64,000 bases of DNA from Phytohabitans flavus (lineage in GTDB: Bacteria; Actinomycetota; Actinomycetes; Mycobacteriales; Micromonosporaceae): positions 682,001 through 746,000 of the forward strand of contig NZ_AP022870.1 in assembly GCF_011764545.1 (NCBI RefSeq), given 5' to 3'. Of this stretch, positions 31,123 through 41,247 are shown in pieces. Within the stretch, counting starts at the first letter, position 1, and the number at the start of each line of letters is the position of its first letter. The notes beneath the pieces were generated by a model. It was not told where the DNA came from and ran no database searches. It saw nothing but the letters and a program-made list of their open reading frames with translations. The translations under genes and the position numbers were made by a program.

Positions 31123-32337
31123 GTGGCCGCGGTCGTCCTCGGCGTAGGCGGCGGTATCGCCGCCTACAAAGCCTGCGAGCTGCTACGGCTCTTCACCGAG
31201 TCCGGCCACACGGTCCGCGTCGTGCCGACCGCCTCCGCCTTGCGCTTCGTCGGCGCGCCGACCTGGGCTGCCCTCTCCGGGCAGCCCGTGGCGGACGACG
31301 TGTGGTCCCAGGTGCACGAGGTGCCACACGTGCGGATCGGCCAGAGCGCCGACCTGGTGATCGTCGCGCCGGCCACCGCCGACCTGCTCGCCAAGGCCGC
31401 CCACGGGCTCGCTGACGACCTGCTGACCAACACGCTCCTCACCGCGCGATGTCCGGTCGTGTTCGCGCCGGCCATGCACACCGAGATGTGGGAGCACGCC
31501 GCCACCACCGCCAATGTGGCCACGCTCCGCGCCCGCGGCGCGATCGTGGTCGAGCCGGCGGTGGGGCGGCTCACCGGCGCCGACTCCGGCAAGGGCCGGC
31601 TGCCCGACCCGGCCGAGATCTTCGCGGTCGCGCGCCGGGTGCTCGCCCGCGGCGGGCTACCCGCCGCCGACCTCACCGGCCGCCATGTCGTGGTCACCGC
31701 CGGTGGCACCCGCGAGCCGCTGGACCCGGTGCGCTTTCTGGGCAACCGCTCGTCCGGCAAGCAGGGGTACGCGTTCGCCCGCGCGGCCGTCGCCCGTGGC
31801 GCCCGGGTCACGCTCGTCAGCGCGAATGTCGCCCTGCCCGACCCGGCCGGCGTCGACATCGTGCGGGTCGGCTCCACCGAAGACCTGCGCAAGGCGACCG
31901 TCGAGGCGGCCGCGAGCGCCGATGTCGTGGTGATGGCCGCCGCTCCCGCCGACTTCCGGCCGGCGGCGTACTCGTCCTCGAAGATCAAGAAGGCCGACGA
32001 CGGCGCGGCGCCGGTGATCGAGCTGGTCACCAACCCCGACATCGCCGCGGAGCTCGGCGAGCGCAAGCCTCCGGGGCAGGTGCTCGTCGCGTTCGCCGCG
32101 GAGACGGCCGACGGCGACGACGCGGTCGAGAACGCCCGCGCCAAGCTGGCTCGCAAGCGCGCCGACCTGATCGTGCTCAACCGGGTCGGTGTCGACCGGG
32201 TGTTCGGCGCGGACGCCAACACCGCTGTGGTGTTCGGTGCTGACGGATCGAGGACCGAGCTGGCCGAACGGCCGAAAGACGAGCTAGCCGACGCCGTCCT
32301 CGATCTGGTGGTACCCCACTTAACCACCATGTCATAG
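31123..32337 (+). CDS. coaBC: Bifunctional phosphopantothenoylcysteine decarboxylase/synthetase
   Basis: Two steps of coenzyme A synthesis. The N-terminal CoaC flavoprotein domain starts VLGVGGGIAAYKACELLR and has the family motif APAMHTEMW. The C-terminal CoaB domain has VVTAGGTREPLDPVRFLGNR and RSSGKQGYAFA, with KIKK in the substrate region. 404 residues. GTG 31123 lies three bases after the rpoZ stop, so they are coupled. Confidence 0.95.
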   Translation: MAAVVLGVGGGIAAYKACELLRLFTESGHTVRVVPTASALRFVGAPTWAALSGQPVADDVWSQVHEVPHVRIGQSADLVIVAPATADLLAKAAHGLADDLLTNTLLTARCPVVFAPAMHTEMWEHAATTANVATLRARGAIVVEPAVGRLTGADSGKGRLPDPAEIFAVARRVLARGGLPAADLTGRHVVVTAGGTREPLDPVRFLGNRSSGKQGYAFARAAVARGARVTLVSANVALPDPAGVDIVRVGSTEDLRKATVEAAASADVVVMAAAPADFRPAAYSSSKIKKADDGAAPVIELVTNPDIAAELGERKPPGQVLVAFAAETADGDDAVENARAKLARKRADLIVLNRVGVDRVFGADANTAVVFGADGSRTELAERPKDELADAVLDLVVPHLTTMS

Positions 32338-32378
32338 CGGACAGTCAGGCTGGTGGCCTGGCTTTAGCGCCACCTTAT

Positions 32379-32406
32379 TTGAACTGCACGCGGCGATGGC
32401 TAAACT
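32379..32406 (+). promoter_or_regulatory. Predicted metK promoter
   Basis: TTGAAC (32379-32384), 16 bases, TAAACT (32401-32406), 36 bases before the metK start. The best housekeeping-type promoter I see in the window. Confidence 0.6.
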
Positions 32407-32442
32407 GCCGCGAAACATGAAGACACAAACGTGAGGAGCACC

Positions 32443-33636
32443 GTGGCACGCCGCCTGTTCACCTCCGAGTCGGTCACGGAAGGCCACCCGGACAAGATCG
32501 CTGACCAGATCAGTGACGGCATTCTCGACGCCCTGCTCGCCGAGGACCCGCGCAGCCGGGTCGCGGTCGAGACGTTGATCACGACCGGTCAGGTGCACGT
32601 GGCCGGCGAGGTCACCACCAAGGCCTACGCGGACATCCCGACGATCGTGCGCGAGACGATTCTCGGGATCGGGTACGACTCGTCGAAGAAGGGCTTCGAC
32701 GGCGCTTCCTGCGGCGTGAGCATCAGCATCGGCTCGCAGTCGCCGGACATCGCGCAGGGCGTGGACAACGCGTTCGAGCTCCGCTCCGGTGGCTCCGAGT
32801 CCGCACTGGACGCCCAGGGTGCGGGTGACCAGGGCATGATGTTCGGCTTCGCCTGCTCGGAGACCCCCGAGCTGATGCCGCTGCCGATCGCGCTCGCCCA
32901 CCGCCTGGCCCGTCGCCTCTCGGCGGCGCGCAAGGACGGCACGATCCCGTACCTGCGGCCGGACGGCAAGACCCAGGTAACGGTCGAGTACGACGGGCTG
33001 CGCCCGGTGCGCCTCGACACGGTCGTGGTGTCTTCGCAGCACGCCCCGGACATCTCGCTGGAGTCGCTGCTCACGCCGGACGTTCGTGAGCACGTGATCG
33101 CCCCCGAGCTGGAGGGCCTCGGCCTGGAGACCGACGGCTACCGGCTGCTGGTCAACCCGACCGGCCGCTTCGAGATCGGTGGCCCGATGGGCGACGCCGG
33201 TCTGACCGGCCGGAAGATCATCGTCGACACCTACGGCGGCTACGCCCGCCACGGCGGCGGTGCCTTCTCCGGTAAGGACCCGTCCAAGGTGGACCGCTCC
33301 GCGGCGTACGCGATGCGGTGGGTCGCCAAGAACGTGGTGGCCGCCGGCCTCGCCGAGCGCGTGGAGGCTCAGGTGGCGTACGCGATCGGCAAGGCCCAGC
33401 CGGTGAGCCTGTTCGTGGAGACCTTCGGCACCGAGTCGGTGCCGGTCGAGCGGATCGAGAAGGCCATCCACGAGGTCTTCGACCTGCGTCCGGCCGCGAT
33501 CATCCGCGACCTGGACCTGCTCCGCCCGATCTACCGGCAGACCGCGGCTTACGGCCACTTCGGCCGTGAGCTGCCCGACCTGACCTGGGAGAACACGGAC
33601 CGCGCCGCCGACCTCAAGTCCGCAGCGGGCGCGTAA
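32443..33636 (+). CDS. metK: S-adenosylmethionine synthase
   Basis: Makes S-adenosylmethionine from methionine and ATP. Family motifs: [32 protein letters not shown], and the P-loop-like [19 protein letters not shown]. 397 residues. GTG 32443 is chosen over the GTG at 32431 because GAGGAG lies six bases before it and the protein then begins ARRLFTSES as in relatives. Confidence 0.96.
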   Translation: MARRLFTSESVTEGHPDKIADQISDGILDALLAEDPRSRVAVETLITTGQVHVAGEVTTKAYADIPTIVRETILGIGYDSSKKGFDGASCGVSISIGSQSPDIAQGVDNAFELRSGGSESALDAQGAGDQGMMFGFACSETPELMPLPIALAHRLARRLSAARKDGTIPYLRPDGKTQVTVEYDGLRPVRLDTVVVSSQHAPDISLESLLTPDVREHVIAPELEGLGLETDGYRLLVNPTGRFEIGGPMGDAGLTGRKIIVDTYGGYARHGGGAFSGKDPSKVDRSAAYAMRWVAKNVVAAGLAERVEAQVAYAIGKAQPVSLFVETFGTESVPVERIEKAIHEVFDLRPAAIIRDLDLLRPIYRQTAAYGHFGRELPDLTWENTDRAADLKSAAGA

Positions 33637-33654
33637 AGACGGCAGAATGGCGCG

Positions 33655-35616
33655 GTGACTTCGCGCAGCACGAGCGACCGGCAGCCGGCTTCACGGTTGC
33701 CGGTCGCTCGCGTTTGCGTGGACGTACCGCTCGCGCACCTCGACCGGCCGTTCGACTACCTGGTGCCGGAGCAGCTCGACGAGGGGGCGCAGCCCGGTAC
33801 GCGGGTGAAGGTGCGCTTCTCCGGCCAGCTCGTGGACGGGTGGCTGCTGGAGCGCGCCGACGAGTCGTCGCTGGGGAAGAAGCTTCTCTACGTGGAGAAG
33901 CTCGTCTCGCCCGAGATCGTGCTCACCGCCGAGGTGGCGCGGCTGGCCCGGGCGGTCGCCGACCGGTACGCGGGCAACCTGGCCGACGTCCTCCGCCTCG
34001 CCGTCCCGCCTCGCCACGCGCGGGTCGAGCAGGCGCCCGCGGCCTCCGATGATCCAGACATCTCGGACATCAAGCTTGATGACAGCGGGTGGGGTGCCTA
34101 CGGCGCGACCGGCTTCCTCGCCGCGCTCGGCGAGGGGCGCCCGGTGCGCGCGGTCTGGTCGGCGCTGCCCGGCGAGGACTGGCCGGCCCGGTTCGCCGAG
34201 GCGGCCGCCGCCACCGTACGGGCCGGAAAGGGCGCGGTCGCCGTCGTCGCCGATGCCCGCGACCTCGACCGTGTCGACGCGGCGCTCACCGCCGTGCTCG
34301 GGACCGGCCGGCACGTCGCGTTGTCGGCGGCGCTCGGGCCGGCCAAGCGGTACCGCGCGTTCCTCGCCGCCAGCCGCGGGCAGGTGCCGGTCGTGGTGGG
34401 TACCCGGGCGGCGATGTTCGCGCCGGTCGCCGACCTGGGGCTGGTCGCGCTCTGGGACGACGGCGACGACCTGCACGCCGAGCCGCGCGCCCCGTACCCG
34501 CACACCCGCGAGGTGCTGCTCACCCGGGCTCAGCTCGCCGGCGCCGCCGCCCTGCTCGGCGGGTACGCCCGGACCAGCGAGGCCCAGCTCCTGCTGGAGA
34601 CCGGCTGGGCGAAGGAGATCGTGGCGCCTCGGGAGACCGCGCGTGCCCGTACCCCCTCGGTCAGCCCCACCGGCGACGACCCGCACCTGGCCCGCGACGC
34701 GGCCGCCGCGACGGCGCGACTGCCCAGTGTGGCCTGGGAGGCCGCCCGCTCCGCGCTCCGGGCCGGCGCGCCGGTGCTCGTACAGGTGCCACGGCGCGGT
34801 TACCTGCCGTCGATGGCGTGCGCCGACTGCCGTACCCCGGCGCGCTGCCCGCACTGCTCCGGCCCGCTCACACTGCGCTCGTCCCACGCCGTGCCCGGCT
34901 GCCAGTGGTGCGGGCGGGTCGCGGCCGCGTACACCTGCCCCTCCTGCGGCAGCCGCCGCCTGCGCGCCGCGGTCGTCGGCGCCCGGCGCACGGCCGAGGA
35001 GCTGGGGCGGGCGTTCCCCGGCGTGCCGATCCGCACGTCGGGCCGGGACGAGGTGCTGGCGGTGGTGCCCGACGAGGCGGCCGTGGTGGTGGCCACGCCG
35101 GGCGCGGAGCCGGTCGCGACCGGCGGCTACGGCGCGGTGCTGCTGCTCGACACCTGGGCGCTGCTCACCCGGGCCGACCTGCGCGCGAGCGAGGAGACCC
35201 TGCGCCGCTGGATGAACGCCGCCGCGCTCTCCCGCCCCGCCGGCCGGGTGGTGGTCGCCGCCGACGGCTCGCTGCCCACGGTCCAGGCGCTGATCCGGTG
35301 GGACTCCTCCTGGTCCGCCGCGCGCGAGCTTGCCGAACGCCGCGAGCTGGGCTTTCCCCCCGCCGCCCGGATGGCCAGCCTCACCGGCACCCCAGACGCG
35401 GTGGCCGACCTGCTCGCCACGGCCCACCTGCCCGAGGGCGCCGAGCTGCTCGGCCCGGTACCCGCGCCGGAGGGGCAGGAACGGATGCTGGTCCGGGTCC
35501 GCCGCGCCCACCAGGCCGCACTCGCCAAGGCCATGCACGAGGCCGCCGGCGTCCGCACGGCCCGCAAAGCAGCCCAGCCGGTCCGCATCCAAATCGACCC
35601 GATGGACCTTCTCTAG
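33655..35616 (+). CDS. priA: Primosomal protein N' (PriA), apparently helicase-dead actinobacterial form
   Basis: 653 residues. The N-terminal DNA-binding domain reads VCVDVPLAHLDRPFDYLVP. The zinc region has paired cysteines in CADCRTPARCPHC, CQWCG and CPSCG. Where a helicase would have a Walker A Gly-Lys-Thr and DExH box I see VAVVADARDL and VALWDDGDD, so the ATPase motifs are degenerate, as is known for actinobacterial PriA homologues. The role in replication restart is thus probably as a scaffold. GTG 33655 is near the usual N-terminus. Repeat A copy 2 begins 17 bases after its stop. Confidence 0.9.
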   Translation: MTSRSTSDRQPASRLPVARVCVDVPLAHLDRPFDYLVPEQLDEGAQPGTRVKVRFSGQLVDGWLLERADESSLGKKLLYVEKLVSPEIVLTAEVARLARAVADRYAGNLADVLRLAVPPRHARVEQAPAASDDPDISDIKLDDSGWGAYGATGFLAALGEGRPVRAVWSALPGEDWPARFAEAAAATVRAGKGAVAVVADARDLDRVDAALTAVLGTGRHVALSAALGPAKRYRAFLAASRGQVPVVVGTRAAMFAPVADLGLVALWDDGDDLHAEPRAPYPHTREVLLTRAQLAGAAALLGGYARTSEAQLLLETGWAKEIVAPRETARARTPSVSPTGDDPHLARDAAAATARLPSVAWEAARSALRAGAPVLVQVPRRGYLPSMACADCRTPARCPHCSGPLTLRSSHAVPGCQWCGRVAAAYTCPSCGSRRLRAAVVGARRTAEELGRAFPGVPIRTSGRDEVLAVVPDEAAVVVATPGAEPVATGGYGAVLLLDTWALLTRADLRASEETLRRWMNAAALSRPAGRVVVAADGSLPTVQALIRWDSSWSAARELAERRELGFPPAARMASLTGTPDAVADLLATAHLPEGAELLGPVPAPEGQERMLVRVRRAHQAALAKAMHEAAGVRTARKAAQPVRIQIDPMDLL

Positions 35617-35632
35617 ATCCTTTTCAAATAGC

Positions 35633-35691
35633 GAGCTACCGCGATGTCCGCGGTGGTCCGGACCGCTGCTCCCGCGGCCTCACCCTCCGCG
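35633..35691 (+). repeat. Interspersed repeat A, copy 2
   Basis: Uninterrupted copy: GAGCTACCGCGATGTCC, CGCGGTGGTCCGGACCGC, then GCGGCCTCACCCTCCGCG. It starts 17 bases past the priA stop and runs in the same direction. ACCGCG/CGCGGT can pair as a small hairpin. Confidence 0.85.
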
Positions 35692-35741
35692 CCTGGTCGC
35701 GGTTACCCCTTCTTTGCCTCCGGCTTTCGCGGCGGCGAAAG

Positions 35742-35793
35742 CAGATCGTGGTACGGAACTGCCGTTATAGGGGCAGCTAAATACCACGATCTG
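35742..35793. repeat. Palindromic repeat B, copy 2
   Basis: Arms CAGATCGTGGTA (35742-35753) and TACCACGATCTG (35782-35793) are perfect and shared with copy 1 at 4250-4309; the inner stem (CTGCC/GGCAG) is shorter. It follows repeat A copy 2 by 50 bases. Confidence 0.85.
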
Positions 35794-35871
35794 TTGGACG
35801 GCTTGTCTGGATCTTGCGGTCAGCGGACAAATCGCTCAGAAGTGCCACCCTCTGGCGGAGGTTGACCCCGG

Positions 35872-35942
35872 GGTTGTGAAGCGCGGAGGGTGAGGCTGCG
35901 GGAGCGGCGGTCTGGACCACGGCGGACATCGCGGTAGCTCAA
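35872..35942 (-). repeat. Interspersed repeat A, copy 3
   Basis: On the minus strand it reads TTGAGCTACCGCGATGTCC, then GGTCCAGACC in place of GGTCCGGACC, GCAGCCTCACCCTCCGCG and TTCACAACC. It begins 76 bases past the stop of the phytase-like gene, in that gene's direction. Confidence 0.85.
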
Positions 35943-36018
35943 TGTTGTGGGTGGCTTTTGGGTATTGAAATGGGGCGAATCCGTAGTTGCGGATTCGCCC
36001 CAGATCAGGGTGTTGCGT

Positions 36019-37224
36019 TTAGCGGAGGACGCGCCCGTCCGGGTTGAGGGACTTCGGCAGGCGGATGGTGATGAACTCGTTGTTGTCCGGCAGGCCCGGG
36101 GTGCGGCCCGACGAGGACGGGTAGTTGTTGTCGTTCAGGACGGCGATCGTCTTCTCGTCCACGATGAGGACGTCCTCGATCGTCGTGAACGGGAAGCGGA
36201 AGACCGGGCCGAAACCGCCGAGGCCCTTCGGGTTGGCGATGTTCAGCAGGTCGACGACGAGCGTCTTGTCGAGCTTGCCGTCGCGGTTCTTGTCCCGCTT
36301 GTCGGCCATGTAGATCTTCTTGACCAGCGCGGCGTCGCCCTGGCCGCCGTCCCGCTCGATCACCAGGAAGCGGTTGGCGTCCACCGAGATCGCGTCGCCG
36401 ATCGCGTGGGCCGGCGAGTCGAGCTGGTAGATCCACTTCTTGCCCGTGTACGCACCCGTGCGGGTGTCGAACTCGGACATCCGCAGCGAGTCGGTCGGGT
36501 CACCGGCGACCGGGCCCTCCAGCAGCGGGTACAGGTAGCGGCCGTCGGGCGAGATGGCCATGCCCTCGAAGCCCTTGCTGCCGGCCAGGTTCGGCGTGCC
36601 GCCCGCGAGGAACGGGTTTTCCGGCGCGAAGACGCCGGGCAGCGACACCGGGGCGGACAGCAGCCGGCCGGTGCGGTCGAAGTGCAGCAGGAACGGGCCG
36701 AACTCGTCGCCGACCCAGTACGTGCCGTCGATCGCCCGCGTGATCGACTCCACATCGAAGTCGGAGCCGGTCAGCACCCGGTCGGGCCGGGTGAGCGGGA
36801 ACGGCACCTTGCCGTTCGGGTCGGTGAAGTGGAAGCCGCCGAGCACGTCGATCGCGCCGGTCTGGAACACCGGAGCGAGCCGCTGCACCCGGAGCGCGTA
36901 GTCGGCGCTGTTGGCCTTGTTGCCGAAGCCGTTGTCCGAGAGCACCTCGTATGCGCCCCCGCCGCCCCGGACGATCCCGGAGAAGCCCTGGATCGGCTGG
37001 TCGGCGAAGGGCGGCACCACACCGTTGATCGGGGCGGTGCCGAGCGCGCTACCGGACGGGTCGCTGGCCGGCACGTAGGTCTGGGCCGGCAGCGACGCGA
37101 ACCCGGTGAGCGTGGGAACGCGTACGTTGTCCTTGTCGTGAGCCGGGGTGGGGGAGGCAACGAGGCTGAGCGTGAGGGCGGTGGCCCCGGTCGCCGCCGC
37201 CACCCGAATGGCGAACTGTCGCAT
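36019..37224 (-). CDS. Secreted esterase-like protein of the phytase family
   Basis: 401 residues. A Sec signal peptide (basic start, then VAAATGATALTLSLVASPTPA) precedes an esterase-like phytase domain (beta-propeller type): GFSGIVRGGGGAYEVLSDNG, DFDVESITRAIDGTYWVGDE, and FEGMAISPDGRYLYPLLEG are typical. Expected to act outside the cell on phosphate esters, but the substrate is unproven. ATG 37224 places the signal peptide correctly. It is transcribed away from def, sharing a 102-base control region. Confidence 0.85.
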   Translation of the reverse strand: MRQFAIRVAAATGATALTLSLVASPTPAHDKDNVRVPTLTGFASLPAQTYVPASDPSGSALGTAPINGVVPPFADQPIQGFSGIVRGGGGAYEVLSDNGFGNKANSADYALRVQRLAPVFQTGAIDVLGGFHFTDPNGKVPFPLTRPDRVLTGSDFDVESITRAIDGTYWVGDEFGPFLLHFDRTGRLLSAPVSLPGVFAPENPFLAGGTPNLAGSKGFEGMAISPDGRYLYPLLEGPVAGDPTDSLRMSEFDTRTGAYTGKKWIYQLDSPAHAIGDAISVDANRFLVIERDGGQGDAALVKKIYMADKRDKNRDGKLDKTLVVDLLNIANPKGLGGFGPVFRFPFTTIEDVLIVDEKTIAVLNDNNYPSSSGRTPGLPDNNEFITIRLPKSLNPDGRVLR

Positions 37225-37326
37225 GATCGCGGACGCTAGGGGCGCCGAATGAACGCCCGGTTGCGGCTCGCCGCACAGTCGACTCCGTAGACTGGTACGC
37301 CTACCACTTTCTGCAAGGAGCCCCCT

Positions 37327-37887
37327 GTGACCGTCCAGCCCATCCGAGTGTTCGGCGACCCAGTGCTGAGGACACCCGCCGAGCCGGTCGTCGATTTCGA
37401 CGCGGAGCTGCGGCGGCTCGTCGCCGACCTGACCGAGACGATGCGGGAGGCGAGCGGGGTGGGGCTGGCCGCGCCCCAGCTCGGCGTCGGGCTGCGGGTG
37501 TTCGCGTTCGACGTCGACGAGGTGGTGGGCCACCTGATCAACCCAGAGCTCAGCTTCCCCGACGAGGAGGAGCAGGACGGGCAGGAGGGGTGCCTGTCCA
37601 TTCCCGGGCTCTACTTCGACACCAAGCGCCGGATGAATGTGGTGGCCAAGGGCTTCAACATGTACGGCGACCCGGTGCGGATCGTCGGCAGCGAGCTGAT
37701 GGCGCGCTGCGTCCAGCACGAGACCGACCACCTCGACGGGGTGCTCTTCATCGACCGCCTCGACGCGGAGGCGCGCAAGGAGGCGATGAAGGCGATCCGG
37801 GCCGCCGAGTGGTACGACAAGGCGACCGCGCCCACCGTCAAGGTGAGCCCGCACGCCTCCAGCAGCCCGTTCGGTCTGGGTCGGTGA
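37327..37887 (+). CDS. def: Peptide deformylase
   Basis: Removes the N-formyl group from new proteins. The three family motifs are GVGLAAPQLG, EGCLSIPG (metal Cys) and QHETDHLDGVLF (two metal His and catalytic Glu). 186 residues. GTG 37327 follows AAGGAG. A TAGACT box lies at 37288-37293. It is followed three bases later by fmt, the enzyme that adds the formyl group to Met-tRNA. Confidence 0.96.
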   Translation: MTVQPIRVFGDPVLRTPAEPVVDFDAELRRLVADLTETMREASGVGLAAPQLGVGLRVFAFDVDEVVGHLINPELSFPDEEEQDGQEGCLSIPGLYFDTKRRMNVVAKGFNMYGDPVRIVGSELMARCVQHETDHLDGVLFIDRLDAEARKEAMKAIRAAEWYDKATAPTVKVSPHASSSPFGLGR

Positions 37888-37890
37888 CGG

Positions 37891-38814
37891 GTGCGCCTGG
37901 TCTTCGCCGGTACGCCGGCCGTCACGATCCCCGCGCTGGACGCGATCGCCGCCTCCGGCCATGACCTCGTCGCCGTGGTGACCCGGCCCGACGCGCCCGC
38001 CGGACGGGGCCGCCGCGTGGTGCGCTCCCCGGCCGGCGCCTGGGCCGACGAGCGGGGCATCGAGGTGCTCACGCCGGCCCGGCCGCGCGAGCCCGAGTTC
38101 CAGGCGCGGCTGCGCGAGCTGGAGCCCGACTGCGTTCCCGTCGTCGCCTATGGCGCGCTGGTGCCCAAGGACGCGCTGGGGATCCCCACGCACGGGTGGA
38201 TCAACCTGCACTTCTCGCTGCTGCCCGCCTGGCGCGGCGCCGCCCCGGTACAGCACGCGGTGCTGCACGGCGACACGGTCACCGGGGCCAGCGTCTTCCA
38301 GCTGGAGGAGGGCATGGACACCGGGCCGGTGTACGGGACGCTGACCGAGGAGATCAAGCCCACCGACACCTCCGGCGACCTGCTGGAGCGGCTGGCCGTC
38401 TCGGGGGCCGGGCTGCTGGTGGCGGTGCTCGACGGGATCGAGTCGGGCGCGGCCCGGGCCGAGCCGCAGCCGGCCGACGGCGTCTCGCTCGCCCCGAAGA
38501 TCACCGTGGAGGACGCCGAGGTGCGCTGGCACGAGCCGGCCTTCGCGGTCGACCGGCGGGTCCGCGCCTGCGCGCCGGCGCCGGGCGCGTGGACGACGTT
38601 CCGCGGCGAGCGGATGAAGCTCGGGCCGGTCCGGCCGGTGCGGTACGGGCCGGAGGTGCCCCCCGGCCAGCTGCTCGTGGAGAAGGAACGCGTGCTGGTG
38701 GGTTCGGCGACGGATCCGGTGGCGCTCGGCGAGGTGCGGCCGGCCGGCAAGAAGGCGATGTCCGCGCTCGACTGGGCGCGCGGCGCGCGGGTCTCGTCGG
38801 AGTCGTTCGCGTGA
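37891..38814 (+). CDS. fmt: Methionyl-tRNA formyltransferase
   Basis: Formylates initiator Met-tRNA using 10-formyl-tetrahydrofolate. N-terminus [18 protein letters not shown]; the formyl-folate site motif [17 protein letters not shown] and the catalytic Asp region [11 protein letters not shown] are clear. 307 residues, ending in the tRNA-binding C-terminal domain. GTG 37891; the stop overlaps rsmB (GTGA). Confidence 0.96.
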   Translation: MRLVFAGTPAVTIPALDAIAASGHDLVAVVTRPDAPAGRGRRVVRSPAGAWADERGIEVLTPARPREPEFQARLRELEPDCVPVVAYGALVPKDALGIPTHGWINLHFSLLPAWRGAAPVQHAVLHGDTVTGASVFQLEEGMDTGPVYGTLTEEIKPTDTSGDLLERLAVSGAGLLVAVLDGIESGAARAEPQPADGVSLAPKITVEDAEVRWHEPAFAVDRRVRACAPAPGAWTTFRGERMKLGPVRPVRYGPEVPPGQLLVEKERVLVGSATDPVALGEVRPAGKKAMSALDWARGARVSSESFA

Positions 38815-40166
38815 GGGCGACGATGCGCACCGACCTGCCCCGCCGCGCGGCGTACGAGGCGGTGGCGGCCGTGCACCGGGACGGCGCGTACGCCAACCTG
38901 GTGCTCCCGGCGATCCTGCGCGACATGCGGCTGTACGGGCGGGACGCGGCGTTCGCGACCGAGCTGACGTATGGCGCGCTCCGCCACGAGGGCACGCTCG
39001 ACCTGATCGTCGGCGCGGCGGCCGGGCGCGAGGTGGCCCGGATCGACCCGCCGGCCCGCGACGCGCTGCGCCTCGGGGCGTACCAGCTGCTGCACACCCG
39101 CGTGCCGGCGCACGCCGCGGTCTCCGCCACGGTCGACCTGGTGCGGTCGGTCGCGCCGGGCGCCACGGGGTTCGCCAACGCGGTGCTCCGCGAGATCGGT
39201 ACCCAGGACCTGGACGCGTGGATCGCCAAGGTCGCGCCACCGTACGACAAGGACCCGACCGCCTACCTCGCGGTCGCCGACAGCCATCCACAGTGGATCG
39301 TGCGGGCGTTCAACGAGGCGCTCGGCAGCGACCTGGACGAGACCACCCGCCTGCTGATCGAAGACAACCAGCGCCCGCCGGTACACCTGTGCGCCCGCCC
39401 GGGTCGGGTGGACGCGGTCGAGCTCGCCGACGAGGTGGGTGGCGCGCCGGGTGCCTTCTCGCCGTACGCGGTCTACCTGCCCGGCGGTGCGCCCGGCGAC
39501 CTGGCGGCCGTGGTCGAGGGGCGCGCGCACGTCCAGGACGAGGGCTCCCAGCTCGTCGCCGCCGCGCTCGTCAACGCGTCGCTGGACGGCCCGGACGCCC
39601 GCTGGCTCGACCTGTGCGCCGGCCCCGGCGGCAAGGCGGGGCTGCTCGGCGCCCTGGCCGTGGAGCGCGGTGCCGAGGTGACCGCGGTCGAGGTCGCCGA
39701 GCACCGCGCGCGGCTCGTGTCGCAGGCCACCCGCGGGCTGCCGGTGACAGTGTTGCACCAGGACGGCCGGGAGGAGCTGCCCGAGCCGGCGTACGACCGG
39801 GTGCTCGTGGACGCGCCGTGCACCGGGCTCGGCTCGCTGCGCCGCCGCCCGGAGTCGCGGTGGCGCCGCCAGCCGTCCGACCTGCCGCCGCTGACCCGGC
39901 TCCAGCGCGAGCTGCTCGGCGCGGCGTTCCGGGCGGTACGGCCGGGCGGGCTCGTCGCGTACGTGACGTGCTCGCCGCACCTTGTCGAGACCCACGTGAC
40001 GGTCACCGAGGCGGCCCGCCGCAGCGGCCTGCCGGTCGACCTCGTCGACGCCCGCCCGTTCCTGCCCGCCGGCATGCCCGGACTCGGGGCGGGCCCGACG
40101 GTCCAGCTGTGGCCCCACCGCCACGGCACGGACGCCATGTTCCTGGCGCTGCTTCGCCGCGGCTAG
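38811..40166 (+). CDS. rsmB: 16S rRNA (cytosine-967-C5)-methyltransferase
   Basis: 451 residues. A NusB-like N-terminal RNA-binding domain ([20 protein letters not shown]) precedes the Rossmann methyltransferase domain. The SAM site is [18 protein letters not shown]; the catalytic Cys pair is in [15 protein letters not shown] and AYVTCSPHL. It starts inside the fmt stop. The def-fmt-rsmB trio is common in actinobacteria. A strong terminator follows. Confidence 0.95.
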   Translation: MRATMRTDLPRRAAYEAVAAVHRDGAYANLVLPAILRDMRLYGRDAAFATELTYGALRHEGTLDLIVGAAAGREVARIDPPARDALRLGAYQLLHTRVPAHAAVSATVDLVRSVAPGATGFANAVLREIGTQDLDAWIAKVAPPYDKDPTAYLAVADSHPQWIVRAFNEALGSDLDETTRLLIEDNQRPPVHLCARPGRVDAVELADEVGGAPGAFSPYAVYLPGGAPGDLAAVVEGRAHVQDEGSQLVAAALVNASLDGPDARWLDLCAGPGGKAGLLGALAVERGAEVTAVEVAEHRARLVSQATRGLPVTVLHQDGREELPEPAYDRVLVDAPCTGLGSLRRRPESRWRRQPSDLPPLTRLQRELLGAAFRAVRPGGLVAYVTCSPHLVETHVTVTEAARRSGLPVDLVDARPFLPAGMPGLGAGPTVQLWPHRHGTDAMFLALLRRG

Positions 40167-40176
40167 CCAGGCCAGC

Positions 40177-40212
40177 CCTGAGGCGCGCCGCTCGCGGAGC
40201 GCGCGCCTCAGG
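40177..40212. terminator. Bidirectional hairpin terminator
   Basis: Perfect 12-base arms CCTGAGGCGCGC and GCGCGCCTCAGG enclose a loop that itself pairs (GCTC/GAGC). It lies between convergent rsmB and the lipoprotein gene. Confidence 0.8.
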
Positions 40213-40224
40213 CAGCCACGGGGG

Positions 40225-41130
40225 TCAGCGGATGCGGAGCGCTCCCGGGCCGGCGCCCTTCATCGAGCGGCGCAGGTCCTGGTCGCTGATCCACATGAAG
40301 CACTGCACGCCCCGGTCGCCGTCCGCCCACTCTTCCTCGTCCGGGAAGTAGATGATCGTCCCGGTGCGGTACCTGAGGTTGCTGTCGCTCGGGACCTTCG
40401 CCCACTTCGCTACGATGCTGCGGCAGGCGTCGTGGGCACGCTGCGTGTTCTTCTCGAAGTCCGCGTAGGAGCTCTCCGGCGCGGTCCACACGCCCGCGAA
40501 CTCGGCTCCGTGCGCGGTTTCGCAGGTGACCGGGTTCATCGCGGTGATGTCCTTCTTGTCGCTGCTCAGGATCGCTCTGAAGCACCCGTACGCCATCGGG
40601 AACGACGCCTTGAGGATGTCCTTGAGGTTTCCGGAGCGGCGCGAGATCTTGGCGTTGTCGTCGAGGGACTGGACCTCGGCGAGGTCGCACCGGAACCACC
40701 GGCTGCCGCCCTCCCACGCCTCCTTGGCGGGGTAGTAGATGAACAGGTCGAGGCGGCCGCCGCGCCAGTCTCCGCCCAGGTACTCGCTGACCTTGGTGTT
40801 GCACTCGTCGAACGCCTTGCGCGCGCCCGGCGAGCCCTTCTCCGGCGGCCCGGCGGCGTCCTTCTCCGAGCCGGTGAACTGGCCGATGTGCACCGTCTCG
40901 TAGTGGTGGTCGACCCCGCAGTCGAGCGGGTTGTACTGCGCGCGCGAGATGAGCTGCCCGTCCGGCAGCGACAGGTGGCACACGCCCGACTCGGGTACGA
41001 ACGATGTCGCCTCGGGCTGCGCCTTCCAATCGTCTGTCAGGCTGCCATCGACACCGGCCGGATTCGCGCAGCCCGCGAGCACCGTCGCCAACAAACTACC
41101 GATAACCGCTAAGCCCACCACGCGTCGCAT
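40225..41130 (-). CDS. Lipoprotein with two septum-formation-like domains
   Basis: 301 residues. A lipoprotein signal ([18 protein letters not shown]) puts Cys at the lipobox. Two copies of a Cys-containing unit follow: [19 protein letters not shown]...ECN...RWFRCD and [17 protein letters not shown]...ACR...VQCFMW, similar in layout to the actinobacterial septum formation domain (DUF of the PF13845 type). Function unknown; expected on the outer face of the membrane. ATG 41130 is the last before the signal peptide. Confidence 0.7.
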   Translation of the reverse strand: MRRVVGLAVIGSLLATVLAGCANPAGVDGSLTDDWKAQPEATSFVPESGVCHLSLPDGQLISRAQYNPLDCGVDHHYETVHIGQFTGSEKDAAGPPEKGSPGARKAFDECNTKVSEYLGGDWRGGRLDLFIYYPAKEAWEGGSRWFRCDLAEVQSLDDNAKISRRSGNLKDILKASFPMAYGCFRAILSSDKKDITAMNPVTCETAHGAEFAGVWTAPESSYADFEKNTQRAHDACRSIVAKWAKVPSDSNLRYRTGTIIYFPDEEEWADGDRGVQCFMWISDQDLRRSMKGAGPGALRIR

Positions 41131-41247
41131 ATCGCCCTCCCCAGGGTCCGCGTCCGGCCGCAGCATACGGCACCCGCGCCACAGCACCCGTCAATCGCTA
41201 TACGACGGGCGGGCGACAATGGGTCTCGGCTCCGTACACTGTCGTGG

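Larger units (their letters stand above)
35617..36018. other. Gap between convergent priA and the phytase-like gene, filled by repeats
   Basis: 402 bases without a gene. It holds repeat A copy 2 (forward, 35633-35691), palindrome B copy 2 (35742-35793), about 80 unassigned bases, and repeat A copy 3 (reverse, 35872-35942). Copies 2 and 3 face each other, each following its own upstream gene. Confidence 0.75.

Noticed and set aside
35330..35780. Open frames carrying the translated repeat A (ELPRCPRWSGPLLPRPHP)
   Set aside because: The same peptide-like string appears at several copies only because the DNA repeat is the same; it is outside any gene and has no start signal.
36019..39291. A 1090-codon open frame on the minus strand across def, fmt and the phytase-like gene
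   Set aside because: Only 36019-37224 has protein character (signal peptide and phytase domain); the rest is antisense to def and fmt and exists because high GC removes stops.
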